DNA of 13,754 nt from JAZQQB01 sp045628865 (lineage in GTDB: Bacteria; Bacillota; Clostridia; Lachnospirales; Lachnospiraceae): positions 1-13,754 of the forward strand of contig JAZQQB010000083.1 of assembly GCA_045628865.1 (NCBI GenBank). Reading direction: 5' to 3'. The notes beneath the pieces were generated by a model. That model was not told the origin of the DNA and ran no database searches. It was given only the letters and a program-made list of their open reading frames with translations. The translations under genes and the position numbers were made by a program. Of this stretch, positions 7,164-13,650 are shown in pieces. Positions within the stretch are counted from its first letter, which is position 1; each line of letters begins with the position of its first letter.

Positions 7164-7931
7164 ATGGATGAAGCAGGTAGAAAGATACTTTGGATGGATT
7201 ATTCTCGTACAGGTTCTGCCGAGATCAGAGATAAGATCATTATTGAATATACGCCGCTTGTTAAGGTTGTTGCAGGTCGATTGAGCATGTATTTGGGGTA
7301 TAATGTTGAATATGAAGATCTGTGCAGCTATGGTATTTTCGGTTTGATTGATGCCATTGATAAATATGATCCATATAAGGCAATTAAATTTGAAACTTAT
7401 GCCAGCTTACGAATTCGAGGTGCAATCCTAGATCAGATTCGAAAAATGGATTGGATTCCACGAACGCTTCGCCAGAAACAAAAGCAGATTGATGCCGCTG
7501 TGCGTGAAGTAGAGAATGAAATGGGAAGACCTGCTACAGATGAAGAAATTGCAAAAAAACTGGGAATCTCAGAGGATGAATATACGGATTGGCAGTCACA
7601 GATGAAGATTACCAATGTGGTTTCCTTAAATGAATATATGGAAGCAGGACCGGATATTTCAGGTGATTCTACAGTTTCTTCAGATTTTGCGACCCCAGAA
7701 GAACAATTGACAAAGGAAGAACTGAAGCAAACATTGATGGATGCTTTGGAACTTTTGACAGAGAAAGAAAAGAAAGTTATTTTATTATATTACTATGAAG
7801 AATTAACATTGAAGGAAATCAGCCATGTGTTAGAGGTTTCTGAATCGCGTGTATCACAGCTTCATACCAGAGCACTTGGTAAAATGAAAACGAAACTTGG
7901 TAAATATATGGGTATTTTGTCGGATAAGTAA
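7164..7931 (+). CDS. fliA: Flagellar sigma factor sigma-28 (FliA/SigD/WhiG family)
   Basis: The protein has 255 residues, the usual length for the family. Region 2 spans about 25-95 (DLCSYGIFGLIDAIDKYDP, then the FETYASLRIRGAILDQIRK segment), and residues 96-110 continue as DWIPRTLRQKQKQ, a strong FliA/SigD/WhiG signature. Region 3 spans about 110-175, and region 4 (190-245) has a helix-turn-helix at TLKEISHVLEVSESRVSQLHTRAL (215-238). It directs RNA polymerase to late flagellar, motor and chemotaxis promoters and is normally held by FlgM, which is not seen here. Its place after cheD matches sigD in Bacillus. The ATG at 7164 follows a GGGGGT ribosome site. No convincing sigma-28 promoter was seen in this window, so the operon appears to be an early or middle transcription unit. 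Confidence 0.95.
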   Translation: MDEAGRKILWMDYSRTGSAEIRDKIIIEYTPLVKVVAGRLSMYLGYNVEYEDLCSYGIFGLIDAIDKYDPYKAIKFETYASLRIRGAILDQIRKMDWIPRTLRQKQKQIDAAVREVENEMGRPATDEEIAKKLGISEDEYTDWQSQMKITNVVSLNEYMEAGPDISGDSTVSSDFATPEEQLTKEELKQTLMDALELLTEKEKKVILLYYYEELTLKEISHVLEVSESRVSQLHTRALGKMKTKLGKYMGILSDK

Positions 7932-7954
7932 AAAGAGAGGGAGGTCAAATCTAA

Positions 7955-9538
7955 ATGAATGCGTATTTTCAGGTAATGATAGCAGAATATGGAACTGCTC
8001 TTCGGGTGATACCTGCCACCAATGGTGGTGAACCACTGGATATCATGGAAGTAAAAGAGTATTTAGATGGAAAAGGAATTGCATTTGACCTTGTTGCAGT
8101 GAATGAAGCAGTAAAATCCGGCGAAATGAGAACTGTTGTATTAAATAACAAGAAAGAATATCCCATTGCAGAGGTTATGGATCTGCGCGTGACAGACGAT
8201 AACATGGCTTGTATTGCAAGATTTTATGCGCCAAGTAATGATGGAAATGAACTTACTTTGGATAGTATATTATCATCACTTCGTTTAAAAGGAATTCGAT
8301 ATGGGATTGATGAAGAGGCTATTAAGGAGTTTTTAGGGAAGAGAAGATATTGTAAGGACTATATTTTTGCCAAAGGTACACCACCAAGACAAGGCCATGA
8401 TGCTTCTATTGAGTATTTTTTTAATACGGATAGGAAAGCAAAGCCTGCACTAAATCCGGATGGAAGTGTAGATTTTTTTAATCTTGGTATTATTGAAGAA
8501 TGTAAAAAAGGTCAGGTGTTAGCAGAATTAACACCGGCTGATCAAGGTGAGTTTGGTGATGATGTATTAGGCTCTCGATTGAAACCAAGAGAAGTGAAAT
8601 TTTTAAAACTGGAATTTGGTAAAAATATTACCTTATCAGAGGATAGATTAACCATTACTGCGGATTGTGATGGTCAGGTTACTTTGGCAGGCGGAAAGGT
8701 TCATGTTGCCAATGTTTTGGAATTAAAGGAAATCGGCACGGCAACAGGTAATATTGACTTTTCAGGAAGTGTAAAGATTAAAGGGAATGTTGCAGCAAAT
8801 TTTGAGGTAAAGGCCGAGGGCAATATTATAGTTGATGGCATTGTAGAAAGTGCACATTTGGAGGCTGGAGGCGATGTGATTATTGCCAGAGGCATGAATG
8901 GTATGGGTAAGGGAACCATCAAGGCTGGTGGAAATGTGGTTGTTAAATTTTTGGAGAATGCAAATTGCATTGCTGGTGGTACGGTTTCTGCAGAAGCAAT
9001 TATGCAGAGTAATGTCAGCGCCAAACGGGAGGTACTTGTTACTGGAAAAAGGGGCTTTATCACTGGAGGGCAGGTAACAGCTGGTACCAAAATTGAAGCC
9101 AAGACCTTAGGGTCTGAAATGGGTTCCGCTACAGTTGTTGAGGTTGGAGTTGATCCAACCGTTAAGAAGCGTCTGGCAGAATTACAAAAACAGATGGAAG
9201 AAGCTCAAAAGGTGATTAAGCAGACGTCGCCAATGATTCAGGCGCTTAGTCAAAAGGTGAAGCTTGGAATGAAGTTAATGCCTGAACAGGCAAAAAATTT
9301 CCAGTCAATCATTGATAGTAATAGAAGAAGCCAGAAAATCTTAGAAGATGGTATGGATGAGATGTGTGAATTAGAAGAACAGACGGCAGGAGCAGACAAT
9401 GCTGCTGTAGTGGTTACAGGCGAAGTTTACACTGGTGTGAAGATTTCCATATCAGGTGTTTCTATGACAGTTAAATCTCCATATAAGTATAGTAGATTTG
9501 TGAAGGAAGCGGGCGAAGTGAAGTGTAGCGCAATTTAA
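7955..9538 (+). CDS. fapA: FapA-family (DUF342) flagellar assembly protein
   Basis: The protein has 527 residues. The N-terminal region (1-80) is poorly typed. The FapA N domain (about 85-250) contains GTPPRQGHDASIEY at 141-154, a typical DUF342 feature. A glycine- and valine-rich repeated beta-strand region (about 265-397, with repeats such as AGGDV and AGGNV) looks like the polymerising beta-helix of FapA/bactofilin-type proteins. A coiled coil (402-478) and a short C-terminal domain (484-527) follow. In Vibrio, FapA is needed for flagellar assembly and polar placement; the role in Clostridia is not established, but co-transcription with che genes and sigma-28 supports a flagellar or polarity role. 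The start follows a canonical GGGAGGTC site. It is the last gene before a terminator. Confidence 0.85.
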   Translation: MNAYFQVMIAEYGTALRVIPATNGGEPLDIMEVKEYLDGKGIAFDLVAVNEAVKSGEMRTVVLNNKKEYPIAEVMDLRVTDDNMACIARFYAPSNDGNELTLDSILSSLRLKGIRYGIDEEAIKEFLGKRRYCKDYIFAKGTPPRQGHDASIEYFFNTDRKAKPALNPDGSVDFFNLGIIEECKKGQVLAELTPADQGEFGDDVLGSRLKPREVKFLKLEFGKNITLSEDRLTITADCDGQVTLAGGKVHVANVLELKEIGTATGNIDFSGSVKIKGNVAANFEVKAEGNIIVDGIVESAHLEAGGDVIIARGMNGMGKGTIKAGGNVVVKFLENANCIAGGTVSAEAIMQSNVSAKREVLVTGKRGFITGGQVTAGTKIEAKTLGSEMGSATVVEVGVDPTVKKRLAELQKQMEEAQKVIKQTSPMIQALSQKVKLGMKLMPEQAKNFQSIIDSNRRSQKILEDGMDEMCELEEQTAGADNAAVVVTGEVYTGVKISISGVSMTVKSPYKYSRFVKEAGEVKCSAI

Positions 9539-9566
9539 AAACAGTTGTTTTTATAAGGAATATAGT

Positions 9567-9601
9567 AAGAACTGATGATGTTTCATATCATCAGTTCTTT
9601 T
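9567..9601 (+). terminator. Terminator of the PilZ-che-sigma-28-fapA operon
   Basis: A perfect 13-bp stem (9567-9579 with 9587-9599; core AAGAACTGATGAT) has a 7-nt loop. The T-run is short (four T, 9598-9601). It lies 28 bp after the fapA stop; a weak AAAAAC/GTTTTT hairpin (9537-9552) precedes it. Confidence 0.8.
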
Positions 9602-9780
9602 ATGTTAACTTCATGGCTTCAAAAAAGAGTTTCATACTATTAAAGTATGAAAAAATGATTTTAATAATTTGTGCAATAAAACATTGCAATATACGCGAAA
9701 AAATATTAAATTATAAGTAGGGATTTATGAATGGTTGAATGTTAAATTTAATTACGATTAAATGAATGGGGGATGCAATT
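9602..9780. other. Noncoding region before the SwrB-like gene, with two palindromes
   Basis: The region is very A/T-rich and has no credible ORF. It contains a 23-bp palindrome (9630-9652: nine paired bases, TTTCATACT, 5-base centre) and a 17-bp one (9672-9688: TGCAAT, 5-base centre). A candidate promoter is TTGCAA at 9684-9689 with TAAATT 17 bp downstream at 9707-9712 (4/6 match), whose -35 overlaps the second palindrome. The promoter call is weak; the palindromes are certain as sequence. Confidence 0.45.
9768..9773 (+). promoter_or_regulatory. G5A ribosome-binding site deciding the SwrB-like start
   Basis: GGGGGA lies with 7 nt between it and the ATG at 9781. The alternative ATG at 9766 overlaps this element and has no purine-rich site before it. 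Confidence 0.6.
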
Positions 9781-10893
9781 ATGGGGTTAACACAAATCGT
9801 AATGCTTGTGATAGGCGCAATCTTGATTGCAGCTAGTTTTGTATTACCAGAAATGCTGAAGGGGCAGAATCTGGAAAATAAGAAAGAAGAACAGGAAGAA
9901 ATCAGAAAACTGATTGAGAAAGAAATGGAAGGGGTTTCTTCACGTGTAGATGAAGTGGTTGATGAGTCTATTCAATATGCCATGGAAAAAACCGAACGCT
10001 CATTAGAACGTCTTTCTAATGAGAAAATCATGGCCGTATCAGAATATTCTGAAACAGTATTGGAGGATATCAATAAAACGCATAAAGAGGTTATGTTTTT
10101 ACATGATATGCTGGCAGGGAAGCAGGAAGAGTTAAAGAGTGCTGTTTCCGAGATGGAAAAAGAAGTGTCACAGATCAAACAGGATGTGACAGATAACCGT
10201 CTGACAGCGGAGGATGTGACAAAGAATCTGGAACAATCTAAGACAGAGGCCGAATCCTTAATGCAGGAGGTGAAAACTTCCATGCAGCAGGCGAAGGAAG
10301 TTGCATCTAATATTGAGGCAGAAGCGAATAAGCGTGCTATGGAAAGGGAAGCACAGCTTTTACAGGAAATTGAAGAGGTGGCTAGACATAAGGATGAACT
10401 TCAAGAAGAAAGTCAGTCTATTGTGCATGCCAACGAAGAAGCTTTAGAAACCATTCGTAAGGTTCAGGAAGAGGTACTAAGACTTTCTGAAGAAAAAGCT
10501 GAGGCATTAAAGGCTGTGGAAGAAGCGAAAAAGGTTCGTGAAATGGCGACTGTTACAGAAGAAAAAGCAAAGGAAACAACCGAGGCGATCAGTCATTTAA
10601 CAGAAAACACTGAACGTGACAAGAATTACAATGAAGAGTTCCAAAAGCTTTCCTTTGAAAAGGTTGAAGTAGACGATGGGATGGAAGTGATTGAGGATAA
10701 AAAACAGGAAGTGACTTTTAAGTCTGATGTTGCTACTGATTTGAGCTTTATGCCTGCTGATCACAAAAATAAGAACAGTAATGAAAGAATTTTAGAATTG
10801 CATAAGGCAGGTAAGTCGAATATGGCAATTGCTAAAGATTTGGGACTGGGAATCGGTGAAGTGAAGCTTGTGATAGATCTGTTTAGGGGCTGA
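9781..10893 (+). CDS. SwrB-like/DUF6115-type membrane-anchored coiled-coil protein
   Basis: The protein has 370 residues. An N-terminal membrane helix (about 5-22, no cleavage site seen) is followed by a long, highly charged coiled coil (about 30-275), a disordered segment, and a compact C-terminal domain (333-369) of helix-turn-helix character: NERILELHKAGKSNMAIAKDL followed by GLGIGEVKLVIDLF. That end resembles the DUF6115 domain and, as I recall, the C-terminus of Bacillus SwrB, an activator of flagellar type III export and basal-body maturation. SwrB sits between sigD and rpsB in Bacillus, the same place relative to these genes, but is only about 167 residues; this one is longer because of the coiled coil. 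Function is inferred from position and architecture. The start is ATG 9781, not 9766, because the only SD (GGGGGA) lies between them. Confidence 0.72.
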   Translation: MGLTQIVMLVIGAILIAASFVLPEMLKGQNLENKKEEQEEIRKLIEKEMEGVSSRVDEVVDESIQYAMEKTERSLERLSNEKIMAVSEYSETVLEDINKTHKEVMFLHDMLAGKQEELKSAVSEMEKEVSQIKQDVTDNRLTAEDVTKNLEQSKTEAESLMQEVKTSMQQAKEVASNIEAEANKRAMEREAQLLQEIEEVARHKDELQEESQSIVHANEEALETIRKVQEEVLRLSEEKAEALKAVEEAKKVREMATVTEEKAKETTEAISHLTENTERDKNYNEEFQKLSFEKVEVDDGMEVIEDKKQEVTFKSDVATDLSFMPADHKNKNSNERILELHKAGKSNMAIAKDLGLGIGEVKLVIDLFRG

Positions 10894-10895
10894 TT

Positions 10896-10900
10896 GGGGG
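10896..10900 (+). promoter_or_regulatory. G5 ribosome-binding site of the MltG-like gene
   Basis: GGGGGTG begins 2 nt after the stop of the preceding gene and leaves 7 nt to the ATG at 10908. Such tight packing suggests coupled translation of the two genes. Confidence 0.6.
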
Positions 10901-10907
10901 TGCCGTT

Positions 10908-11630
10908 ATGAAATTACGATTTTATTTACGCGGTTTAGGAATTGGAATTGTTTTTTCTGCAATGATCTGTAGCTTTGGAAAAAGCAATGCACAGGGTGCA
11001 ATGTCAGATGAAGATGTGATTAAAAGAGCAAAGGAACTGGGAATGGTGGAAGGAACGGTCCTTTCACAACAGGGAGAAATCGATGCAGATTATACAGCTC
11101 AGATTAATGAGGCGGATGAAGTTGTCCCGGAAGTTTTCGACGAAGATCCGGAAGAAACGTTGGAATCTGTATTAGAAGAAACAGAGTCACTTTCTACTGA
11201 GACAGAGGAAAAAATCCAGGAGGAGAATGTTACTGCTGGACAAGAGGATATTACGGAAGATAATAAAGATGAAGAACAGGAAGACGTTAATAAGAAAGAA
11301 GTTGATGAAGGAATAAATAAAGAGGATACGGTTACGAAAGAATCAGAAGAAAGTCCGGGAAAAGCAGGAAAAGACATAGAAGTTGCAAATACTAATGATG
11401 TTACCGGGCAGGATGCTGGTAAAACAGTGACGATAACGGTTAGTGGCGGCTCAGGTTCCTATACGGTAGCTTTGAATTGTGAAGCTGCTGGACTAGTAAG
11501 TGATGCAAAAGAATTTGATACCTATATGTGTGCGAATGGATATGCTAATAGAATCAGCGTTGGAACGTTTGAAGTACCTTTGGGTTCAGACTATGAAACA
11601 ATTGCTAAAATACTTACAAAATCACGTTGA
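10908..11630 (+). CDS. Membrane-anchored protein with MltG/YceG-like LysM-like domain, no catalytic domain
   Basis: The protein has 240 residues. An N-terminal hydrophobic segment (about 7-22, after MKLRFYLR) is a signal anchor or uncleaved signal peptide. A conserved-looking short helix (AMSDEDVIKRAKELGMVEG, 31-49) follows, then a long acidic low-complexity stretch (68-160) and a C-terminal domain (172-238). The last part has the pattern of the LysM-like N-terminal module of the lytic transglycosylase MltG: VTITVSGGSGSYTVALNCE, AGLVSDAKEFDTYM, then VGTFEVPLGSDYETIAKIL. The MltG catalytic domain is absent. A cell-wall-facing, peptidoglycan-related role is inferred. It is 14 bp after the SwrB-like gene and ends before a terminator, so the two form an operon. 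Automatic annotation may call it MltG; I would not give it transglycosylase activity. Confidence 0.7.
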   Translation: MKLRFYLRGLGIGIVFSAMICSFGKSNAQGAMSDEDVIKRAKELGMVEGTVLSQQGEIDADYTAQINEADEVVPEVFDEDPEETLESVLEETESLSTETEEKIQEENVTAGQEDITEDNKDEEQEDVNKKEVDEGINKEDTVTKESEESPGKAGKDIEVANTNDVTGQDAGKTVTITVSGGSGSYTVALNCEAAGLVSDAKEFDTYMCANGYANRISVGTFEVPLGSDYETIAKILTKSR

Positions 11631-11684
11631 GATGCTATTTCGAATGAAAGATTACGAATTGTGTGATAAATACAAAAACTTTTA

Positions 11685-11712
11685 GAAAACCCCTTGCAAA
11701 AGGGGTTTCTTT
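11685..11712 (+). terminator. Terminator after the MltG-like gene
   Basis: AAACCCCTT (11687-11695) pairs with AAGGGGTTT (11700-11708) around a GCAA tetraloop of the GNRA type. The tail TTTCTTTAT is U-rich but broken. It lies 54 bp after the stop codon. Confidence 0.85.
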
Positions 11713-11722
11713 ATGGTAAAGT
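11694..11722 (+). promoter_or_regulatory. Probable rpsB promoter overlapping the upstream terminator
   Basis: TTGCAA (11694-11699) lies in the loop and stem of the terminator. Seventeen bases later is TAAAGT (11717-11722, 4/6 match), preceded by an extended-10 TG at 11714-11715. Transcription would start near 11729, giving a leader of about 130 nt. Confidence 0.5.
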
Positions 11723-11739
11723 ACTAATGTTGTGAAAAA

Positions 11740-11861
11740 TTTACACGTACATGGGTCCTGCCCGGTGCCTTAAACGCTTGAGGTTGTGCAGGAAGCGAAG
11801 TGTACGGAAGCTACTCAGATACAATACTTATAATCTGAGCTAACCAAATGGAGGTAATAAA
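11740..11861 (+). promoter_or_regulatory. Structured 5' leader of rpsB, candidate ribosomal-protein autoregulatory element
   Basis: The first domain has three nested stems: CGTACA/TGTACG (11746-11751 with 11801-11806), TCCTGC/GCAGGA (11756-11761 with 11788-11793) and CCTTAA/TTGAGG (11768-11773 with 11778-11783, loop ACGC). A second hairpin CTCAGAT/ATCTGAG (11814-11820 with 11833-11839) stands just before the SD TGGAGGTAA. Bacteria often regulate rpsB through S2 binding to its leader (for example t44 RNA in gammaproteobacteria). A similar role here is inferred, and no terminator-like U-run is present. Confidence 0.5.
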
Positions 11862-12620
11862 ATGAGCGTTATTTCAATGAAACAGTTATTGGAAGCTGGT
11901 GTACATTTTGGTCATCAGACAAGAAGATGGAACCCTAAGATGGCTCCTTACATCTTCACAGAAAGAAATGGTATCTACATTATCGACTTACAGAAATCTG
12001 TAGGTAAAGTTGATGAAGCTTACAAAGCAATCTTCGATGTTGCTGCACAGGGCGGTACTATTTTATTCGTTGGTACAAAGAAACAGGCTCAGGATGCTGT
12101 TAAGACAGAAGCTGAGAGATGTGGTATGTACTTCGTAAATGAGAGATGGTTAGGTGGTATGTTAACAAACTTCAAGACTATCCAGTCTCGTATTGCAAGA
12201 TTAAAGAAGATCGAAACTATGGCTGAAGATGGAACATTTGATGTTCTTCCTAAGAAAGAAGTTATCGAAATCAAGAAGGAATGGGAAAAGTTAGAGAAGA
12301 ACCTTGGCGGTATCAAGGATATGGACAGAATCCCAGACGCAATCTTTGTAGTAGATCCTAAGAAAGAGCACATCTGCGTACAGGAAGCTCATGCATTAGG
12401 TATTCCACTTATTGGTATTGCTGATACAAACTGTGATCCAGAAGAATTAGATTACGTTATTCCAGGTAACGATGACGCTATCAGAGCTGTTAAATTAATC
12501 GTTGCTAAGATGGCAGACGCTGTTATCGAAGCTAACCAGGGTGAGACAGCTGTTGATATGCCTGTTGAAGAAACAGAAGCAGTTGATATGGAAGAAGTAG
12601 TTGCAGCTGACGCTGAATAA
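11862..12620 (+). CDS. rpsB: 30S ribosomal protein S2
   Basis: The protein has 252 residues. Typical S2 segments are present: GVHFGHQTRRWNPKM (13-27), YIIDLQK (39-45), NERWLGGMLTNF (93-104) and PDAIFVVDPKKEH (158-170), then GIPLIGIADTNCDP (180-193). The C-terminal tail (228-252) is acidic. S2 joins the small subunit late and helps place S1 and mRNA. The start follows a canonical TGGAGGTAA site. Codon use is much more biased toward optimal codons than in the motility genes, as expected for a highly expressed gene. It is followed by two hairpins and tsf, the standard rpsB-tsf pair. Confidence 0.98.
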   Translation: MSVISMKQLLEAGVHFGHQTRRWNPKMAPYIFTERNGIYIIDLQKSVGKVDEAYKAIFDVAAQGGTILFVGTKKQAQDAVKTEAERCGMYFVNERWLGGMLTNFKTIQSRIARLKKIETMAEDGTFDVLPKKEVIEIKKEWEKLEKNLGGIKDMDRIPDAIFVVDPKKEHICVQEAHALGIPLIGIADTNCDPEELDYVIPGNDDAIRAVKLIVAKMADAVIEANQGETAVDMPVEETEAVDMEEVVAADAE

Positions 12621-12644
12621 TTCTTACGTATATAAGAAATTATT
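12616..12644 (+). other. A/T-rich hairpin at the rpsB stop codon
   Basis: AATAATTCTTA (12616-12626) pairs with TAAGAAATTATT (12633-12644), with one bulged base and a CGTATA loop. The stem includes the rpsB stop codon. It may protect the 3' end or act in processing of the rpsB-tsf mRNA. Confidence 0.45.
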
Positions 12645-12671
12645 AAAGGGACGATGTTTCACCGTCCCTTT
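12645..12671 (+). terminator. Intergenic hairpin between rpsB and tsf, probable attenuator
   Basis: AAAGGGACG (12645-12653) pairs perfectly with CGTCCCTTT (12663-12671). Only three T end the stem, so termination is likely to be partial, allowing read-through into tsf. A smaller hairpin GGTAGT/ACTACC (12684-12698) follows. No convincing separate tsf promoter was seen. Confidence 0.6.
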
Positions 12672-12747
12672 ATGTGGGTAATGGGTAGTTTAACTACCTT
12701 ACGAGAATCAACCAATACATTTATTTGATTAAATGGAGGAAACAAAA

Positions 12748-13650
12748 ATGGCTATTACAGCAGGAATGGTAAAAGAATTAAGAGAAATGACTGGCGCAGG
12801 TATGATGGACTGCAAAAAGGCATTAACAGAAACTAACGGTGATATGGATGCAGCTGTTGAATTCTTAAGAAAAAGCGGTGCAGCTAAAGCTGTTAAGAAA
12901 CAGAGCAGAATCGCTGCTGAAGGTATCACACGTGTAGCAATCAATGGAAATACAGCAGTTGTTGTTGAAGTTAACTCTGAAACAGACTTCGTTGCTAAGA
13001 ATGAAACATTCCAGGAATTCGTTCAGACTGTTGCTGACGTTGCACTTGCATCAGGCTTAAACGGTGGTGCTAACGGTGAAGACATCGAAGCATTATTAGA
13101 GCAGGGTGGTCTTAAGGATCTCCTTGTTGAAAAGACCGCTACAATCGGTGAAAAGTTATCTGTTCGTAGATTCCAGAAGGTTTCAGGCGACTGCGTAGCT
13201 CCTTACCTTCACGCAGGCGCAAAGATTGGTGTATTAGTAGCAGCTAACGGTGCTTGTGATGATGCAGCTAAGGAAGCATTAAACAACATCGCAATGCAGA
13301 TTGCAGCTATGAGCCCTCAGTACATTTCTCGTGCTGATATTTCTGCAGAAGCTATCGATAAGATGAGAGATATAACTATCGACAGCGCATTAAATGATCC
13401 CGCATCATTACCTAAGCCTATTCTTAACAAGCTTATCAACCAGGCTATCGCTGAAAAGTGGGATGATGAAGCTAAGGCTGTATTCGAAGAGCACAAGGCT
13501 AACATGAACTATGTATTCAACTTCCTTGCAAAGGTTGAATCAAAGCCCGTTGAAGCACTTAAGGAACTTGCTATGGCAGCTAAGGCTGAAATTATGGGTG
13601 ACAAGATTTGCGCAGGCCTTGTTGAAGGTCGTATTTCTAAGCAGCTTTAG
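12748..13650 (+). CDS. tsf: Elongation factor EF-Ts, ended by an in-frame TAG before the usual C-terminus
   Basis: EF-Ts is the guanine-nucleotide exchange factor for EF-Tu. The N-terminal UBA-like domain (about 1-45: MVKELREMTGAGMMDCKKAL) and the core with the EF-Tu contact TDFVAKN (79-85) are normal. The core continues to LVEGRISKQL at 291-300. There the codon at 13648-13650 is TAG, and the same frame goes on with sequence resembling the family's C-terminal segment (see the next feature). The reading frame is not shifted. Either the codon is a true nonsense mutation giving a 300-residue truncated protein, a base error for a sense codon, or a read-through site. The start ATG at 12748 follows GGAGGAA; an in-frame ATG at 12733 overlaps that site and is rejected. 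Codon use is highly optimised throughout. Confidence 0.9.
   Translation: MAITAGMVKELREMTGAGMMDCKKALTETNGDMDAAVEFLRKSGAAKAVKKQSRIAAEGITRVAINGNTAVVVEVNSETDFVAKNETFQEFVQTVADVALASGLNGGANGEDIEALLEQGGLKDLLVEKTATIGEKLSVRRFQKVSGDCVAPYLHAGAKIGVLVAANGACDDAAKEALNNIAMQIAAMSPQYISRADISAEAIDKMRDITIDSALNDPASLPKPILNKLINQAIAEKWDDEAKAVFEEHKANMNYVFNFLAKVESKPVEALKELAMAAKAEIMGDKICAGLVEGRISKQL

Noticed and set aside
9677..9702. TAAA followed by GCGAAAAA as a sigma-28-type promoter for the SwrB-like operon
   Set aside because: Only 5 of 8 bases fit the -10 element in a very A/T-rich stretch, and the spacing is 14 instead of 15.
11500..11685. Small + frame overlapping the end of the MltG-like gene
   Set aside because: It is out of frame inside a clear domain, lacks an SD and runs into the terminator.
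11829..11834. TATAAT in the rpsB leader as a second promoter
   Set aside because: No -35 match or extended TG; it lies in the loop and 3' arm of the CTCAGAT/ATCTGAG hairpin, so its A/T content is explained otherwise.
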